Both the position numbers and the translations under genes were made by a program. From assembly GCA_050698355.1 (NCBI GenBank), contig JBOHBN010000046.1, forward strand, positions 1 to 6,049: a DNA stretch of 6,049 nt. The letters are read 5' to 3'. Shown here one piece after another: positions 4,454 through 6,049 of this stretch; the first letter of the stretch is position 1; the number at the start of each line of letters is the position of its first letter. The notes beneath the pieces were generated by a model. The model saw nothing but the letters and a program-made list of their open reading frames with translations. It was not told the DNA's origin and did not search any database. The stretch is from JBOHBN01 sp050698355 (GTDB taxonomy: Bacteria > Actinomycetota > Actinomycetes > Streptosporangiales > WHST01).

Positions 4454-4806
4454 GTCCCTCCTATCCCAGCGTTGCTGTAGCTCGTTCTTACGCTGACGCC
4501 GATGCTGCGGAGCGCGTCGAGTTCCTTTTCCAGCGCCCGAGCTAGCCGGCGGGAATGGTCGTAGGACTGTTCGTCGACCTCGGCCGTCTGCCGCTCGGTG
4601 ATGGTGGCTAGTTCGGCCTGGTACCGCTTCTCGTGCGCCGGCCCCTCCGCGGTGAGGTAGGCGCGGGCGTACGCCTGGTCGTAGACGCGGCGGCTGGCCT
4701 GCGCCTTGCCCATCGCGTCGGACACGATCCTGACTCCCTTTGTGATCCGGTCGACGGTCTCCCTCATGGCGTTCTCGACAGAGACCGGGTTGACGGGCTC
4801 GCTCAC
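4450..4806 (-). CDS. Helical phage protein in the recombination operon
   Basis: 118 residues, almost wholly helical and charged. SVENAMRETVDRITKGVRIV (9-28) is followed by a long helix region from about 35 to 103, with possible coiled coil around AELATITERQTAEVDEQSYD (64-83), ending LDALRSIGVSVRTSYSNAG. The pattern of a helical hairpin ending in 'LRSIG...' recurs in phage recombination clusters, but I know no activity. The GTG at 4806 is preferred over the in-frame GTG at 4815, because GAGGTGG lies five bases before the former and overlaps the latter; 4806 also gives a GTGA coupling overlap. It is probably co-translated with the annealing-protein operon. Confidence 0.8.
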   Translation of the reverse strand: MSEPVNPVSVENAMRETVDRITKGVRIVSDAMGKAQASRRVYDQAYARAYLTAEGPAHEKRYQAELATITERQTAEVDEQSYDHSRRLARALEKELDALRSIGVSVRTSYSNAGIGGT

Positions 4807-4961
4807 GGTTTCCACCTCGGCTCTGCAGTCACCTCGTCAAGGTCGATGCCAGCGGTGTCGTTGGCGAACAGTTCCTCGGCGCGTTCGATGGCGCGTTCCC
4901 AGGTACTCGCTTCGACGACGTACCGCCAGGACGCGGTGAAGCCGATGCAGAACTCCGGCAT
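4803..4961 (-). CDS. Hypothetical 52-residue protein
   Basis: Sequence features: MPEFCIGFTASWRYVVEAST, then WERAIERAEELFANDTAG and an acidic end IDLDEVTAEPRW. It reads as a beta strand, one amphipathic helix (21-33) and a second strand, a compact alpha/beta fold common in tiny phage proteins. The ATG at 4961 overlaps the previous TGA by one base and has GGAGGAG about seven bases upstream, so translation is well supported. It lies between the probable annealing protein and the helical protein; a partner role is plausible but not shown. Confidence 0.75.
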   Translation of the reverse strand: MPEFCIGFTASWRYVVEASTWERAIERAEELFANDTAGIDLDEVTAEPRWKP

Positions 4962-5611
4962 CACTGGTCTCCTCCGAACATCGGCTCGCCGGCGCTCGGG
5001 TCCGGAGCGGTCGCCCACGGGTCGTCGTCGGCTGGACCGTTCGATCGCTCGATCTGTTCGCCGGTCTTCCGCTTGCCCTTGGAGTCGACGCCGAGCGCGT
5101 CTCTGACGACGTGCTGTTCGGCGAGACGGTCCTGGCGTTCCGCCTCAGGCGTGGTTCCTTGTTGCTGCGCCCGTTCGGCGTCAAGCTCCGAGGTCTTCCT
5201 CGGGTATCGCTGTACCGGCTCCCGCTCGGCGACCCGGTTGCGGACCTCCTCCTCAGACGCCACGCCGGCTTTCGAGTCGGCGGCGAGCGCAGCGATGATG
5301 GCTCTCCCCCACGCGCTGGTCTCGGCGTTCTGCAGCTCGGAGCCGCGAGTGAAGTTCGTCCTTCCGGGGAACACCTCGTACGCCAGGCCGACGCCCGGTC
5401 TCGGGTCTTCTGGTGTCCGATACGCGGCGGCGGCGTAGCAGATAAATGTCTGTTCAACCGCTGGCTTGCCGTCCTTGTCCGAGCCGGTCAGCGTCTCGAT
5501 CCAGAACGGCCGGTCAGTGTTCAATGGTTGCAGCGACCCGTCTGGGTACTGCTGGCGAAACTCGGCGATCCGGGTCGCCACATCGACGTACTGGCTGGCG
5601 TCCCAGGCCAT
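4961..5611 (-). CDS. Probable single-strand-annealing or ssDNA-binding recombination protein
   Basis: 216 residues. The N-terminal domain has YVDVATRIAEFRQQYPDGSL (8-27), ICYAAAAYRTPEDPRPGVGL (57-76), then FTRGSELQNAETSAWGRAII (87-106) followed by AALAADSKAGVASEEEVRNR. This block resembles the A(I/E)TxAxxRA-type segment of ERF/Rad52-like phage annealing proteins and many actinophage proteins beside RusA. From about 130 the chain is polar and probably disordered, ending in the acidic PADDDPWATAPDPSAGEPMF, similar in style to SSB tails that recruit partners. The ATG at 5611 has GAGGAG eight bases upstream and overlaps the previous stop by one base. Family placement is moderately supported; the exact annealing activity is inferred. 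Confidence 0.65.
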   Translation of the reverse strand: MAWDASQYVDVATRIAEFRQQYPDGSLQPLNTDRPFWIETLTGSDKDGKPAVEQTFICYAAAAYRTPEDPRPGVGLAYEVFPGRTNFTRGSELQNAETSAWGRAIIAALAADSKAGVASEEEVRNRVAEREPVQRYPRKTSELDAERAQQQGTTPEAERQDRLAEQHVVRDALGVDSKGKRKTGEQIERSNGPADDDPWATAPDPSAGEPMFGGDQ

Positions 5612-5736
5612 CAGTTCATCTCCTCATGCATCGTGCGGCAGGTGGGGCACTGCCACTTCCCGTCGAAGACGACGGCGGGCCTGTCCTCATCGCAGCGTCG
5701 ACAGCGGCGCAGCGGGATCAACAGCAGCAGGCTCAT
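5611..5736 (-). CDS. Small zinc-ribbon protein
   Basis: 41 residues. A hydrophobic start (MSLLLLIPLR) precedes C12-RR-C15 and, 14 residues later, C30-PT-C33, with KW just before the second pair. This is a standard zinc-ribbon spacing. The ATG at 5736 overlaps the RusA stop as ATGA and has GAGGAGG a few bases upstream; longer readings of the same frame would run back through the RusA gene. Zinc ribbons this small usually bind nucleic acid or a protein partner. Lying between RusA and the annealing protein suggests a helper in recombination or replication. Confidence 0.8.
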   Translation of the reverse strand: MSLLLLIPLRRCRRCDEDRPAVVFDGKWQCPTCRTMHEEMN

Positions 5737-6049
5737 CCCGCCTCCTCGTTGAGTCCGAGGGTGTCGAGTAGCTGCGCGAGGTCGGTGTCGGCGGTGTCGC
5801 CGTGGTGTTCGATGAGGATGGTCGCGCCGGGTGGGTGGGCGTCGGCGTACACCTTGCGGGCGTGGAGGTAGGCGACTTGCGCGTCGTCGCGCCACATGTG
5901 TGCGGCGGTGAGCGCGTCGAACACTGAGCGCAACAATTTGTCAGCGTCGGGTTTCCCGGTGGGGAACAGCGGCGCTGAGGCTTTGACCAGGTGCGCGTTG
6001 CCGCCGGTTCCGTAGTGTGATTTGGGCCGGTTGAAGCGGAACTCGATGT
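5733..6049 (-). CDS. rusA: RusA-type Holliday junction resolvase, N-terminus cut by window edge
   Basis: 104 residues are visible. RusA is a small dimeric nuclease that cuts four-way DNA junctions during phage recombination. Seen here: FRFNRPKSHYGTGG, then GKPDADKLLRSVFDALTAA (31-49), WRDDAQV (52-58), and a C-terminal VxLHARK-like YLHARKVYA. The aspartates D34, D36 and D54/D55 match the catalytic acid set of the family; the lysine usually four residues after the second aspartate is arginine here (R40), as I recall for other actinobacterial homologues. The tail GDTADTDLAQLLDTLGLNEEAG is acidic. The frame is open to base 6049 and the start lies beyond the window. Confidence 0.92.
   Translation of the reverse strand, partial: IEFRFNRPKSHYGTGGNAHLVKASAPLFPTGKPDADKLLRSVFDALTAAHMWRDDAQVAYLHARKVYADAHPPGATILIEHHGDTADTDLAQLLDTLGLNEEAG

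Overview
This window looks like part of a high-GC actinobacterial siphovirus or prophage. All the genes I accept lie on the minus strand and are read from right to left. The reasons for this call are the very GC-rich coding sequence, the frequent GTG and TTG starts, the tight ATGA/GTGA/TGATG gene junctions, and several protein types I know from actinobacteriophages: an HK97-like terminase pair, an HNH protein with WDLGH...GPEHxxCNR, an 'MTWFKV...' protein and a RusA resolvase. The host genus cannot be fixed from this sequence. A phage of Mycobacteriales or Streptomyces-type hosts is my inference.

In transcription order from the right edge, the first block (6049 to 4065) is a recombination/early operon. 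It holds a RusA-type Holliday junction resolvase cut by the window edge, a 41-residue zinc ribbon, a 216-residue probable single-strand-annealing or ssDNA-binding protein with an acidic tail, a 52-residue protein, a 118-residue helical protein, an HNH endonuclease, and a 44-residue Cys/His-rich protein. Neighbouring genes overlap by 1 to 16 bases, so they are probably translationally coupled. After a 44-base gap come a 174-residue protein of unknown function (4020 to 3496) and a 124-residue 'MTWFKV' protein, possibly replication-related (3455 to 3081).

Next is a 288-base non-coding stretch (2793 to 3080). It is packed with TCGGATC words, GATC-centred palindromes, a near-direct repeat across the preceding stop codon, and four GTACGG units that form a canonical G-quadruplex motif. 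This is the least ordinary part of the window and a candidate replication origin or multi-operator control region. Four more overlapping genes follow (2792 to 1731): two unknown proteins, a second HNH protein and a small membrane protein. A second non-coding gap (1557 to 1730) carries four CGGACA words, an 8-base inverted repeat and an A-rich tract. It lies between the HNH/membrane genes and the terminase genes, which is where a cos site or terminase-binding site would be expected.

The left end holds the terminase small subunit (1556 to 1158) and the first 389 codons of the terminase large subunit (1168 to the edge). The layout therefore joins early recombination genes, usually near one virion end, to packaging genes that usually start the other end. 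That fits an integrated or circular form of a phage genome. I saw no integrase, tRNA, CRISPR array or insertion sequence.
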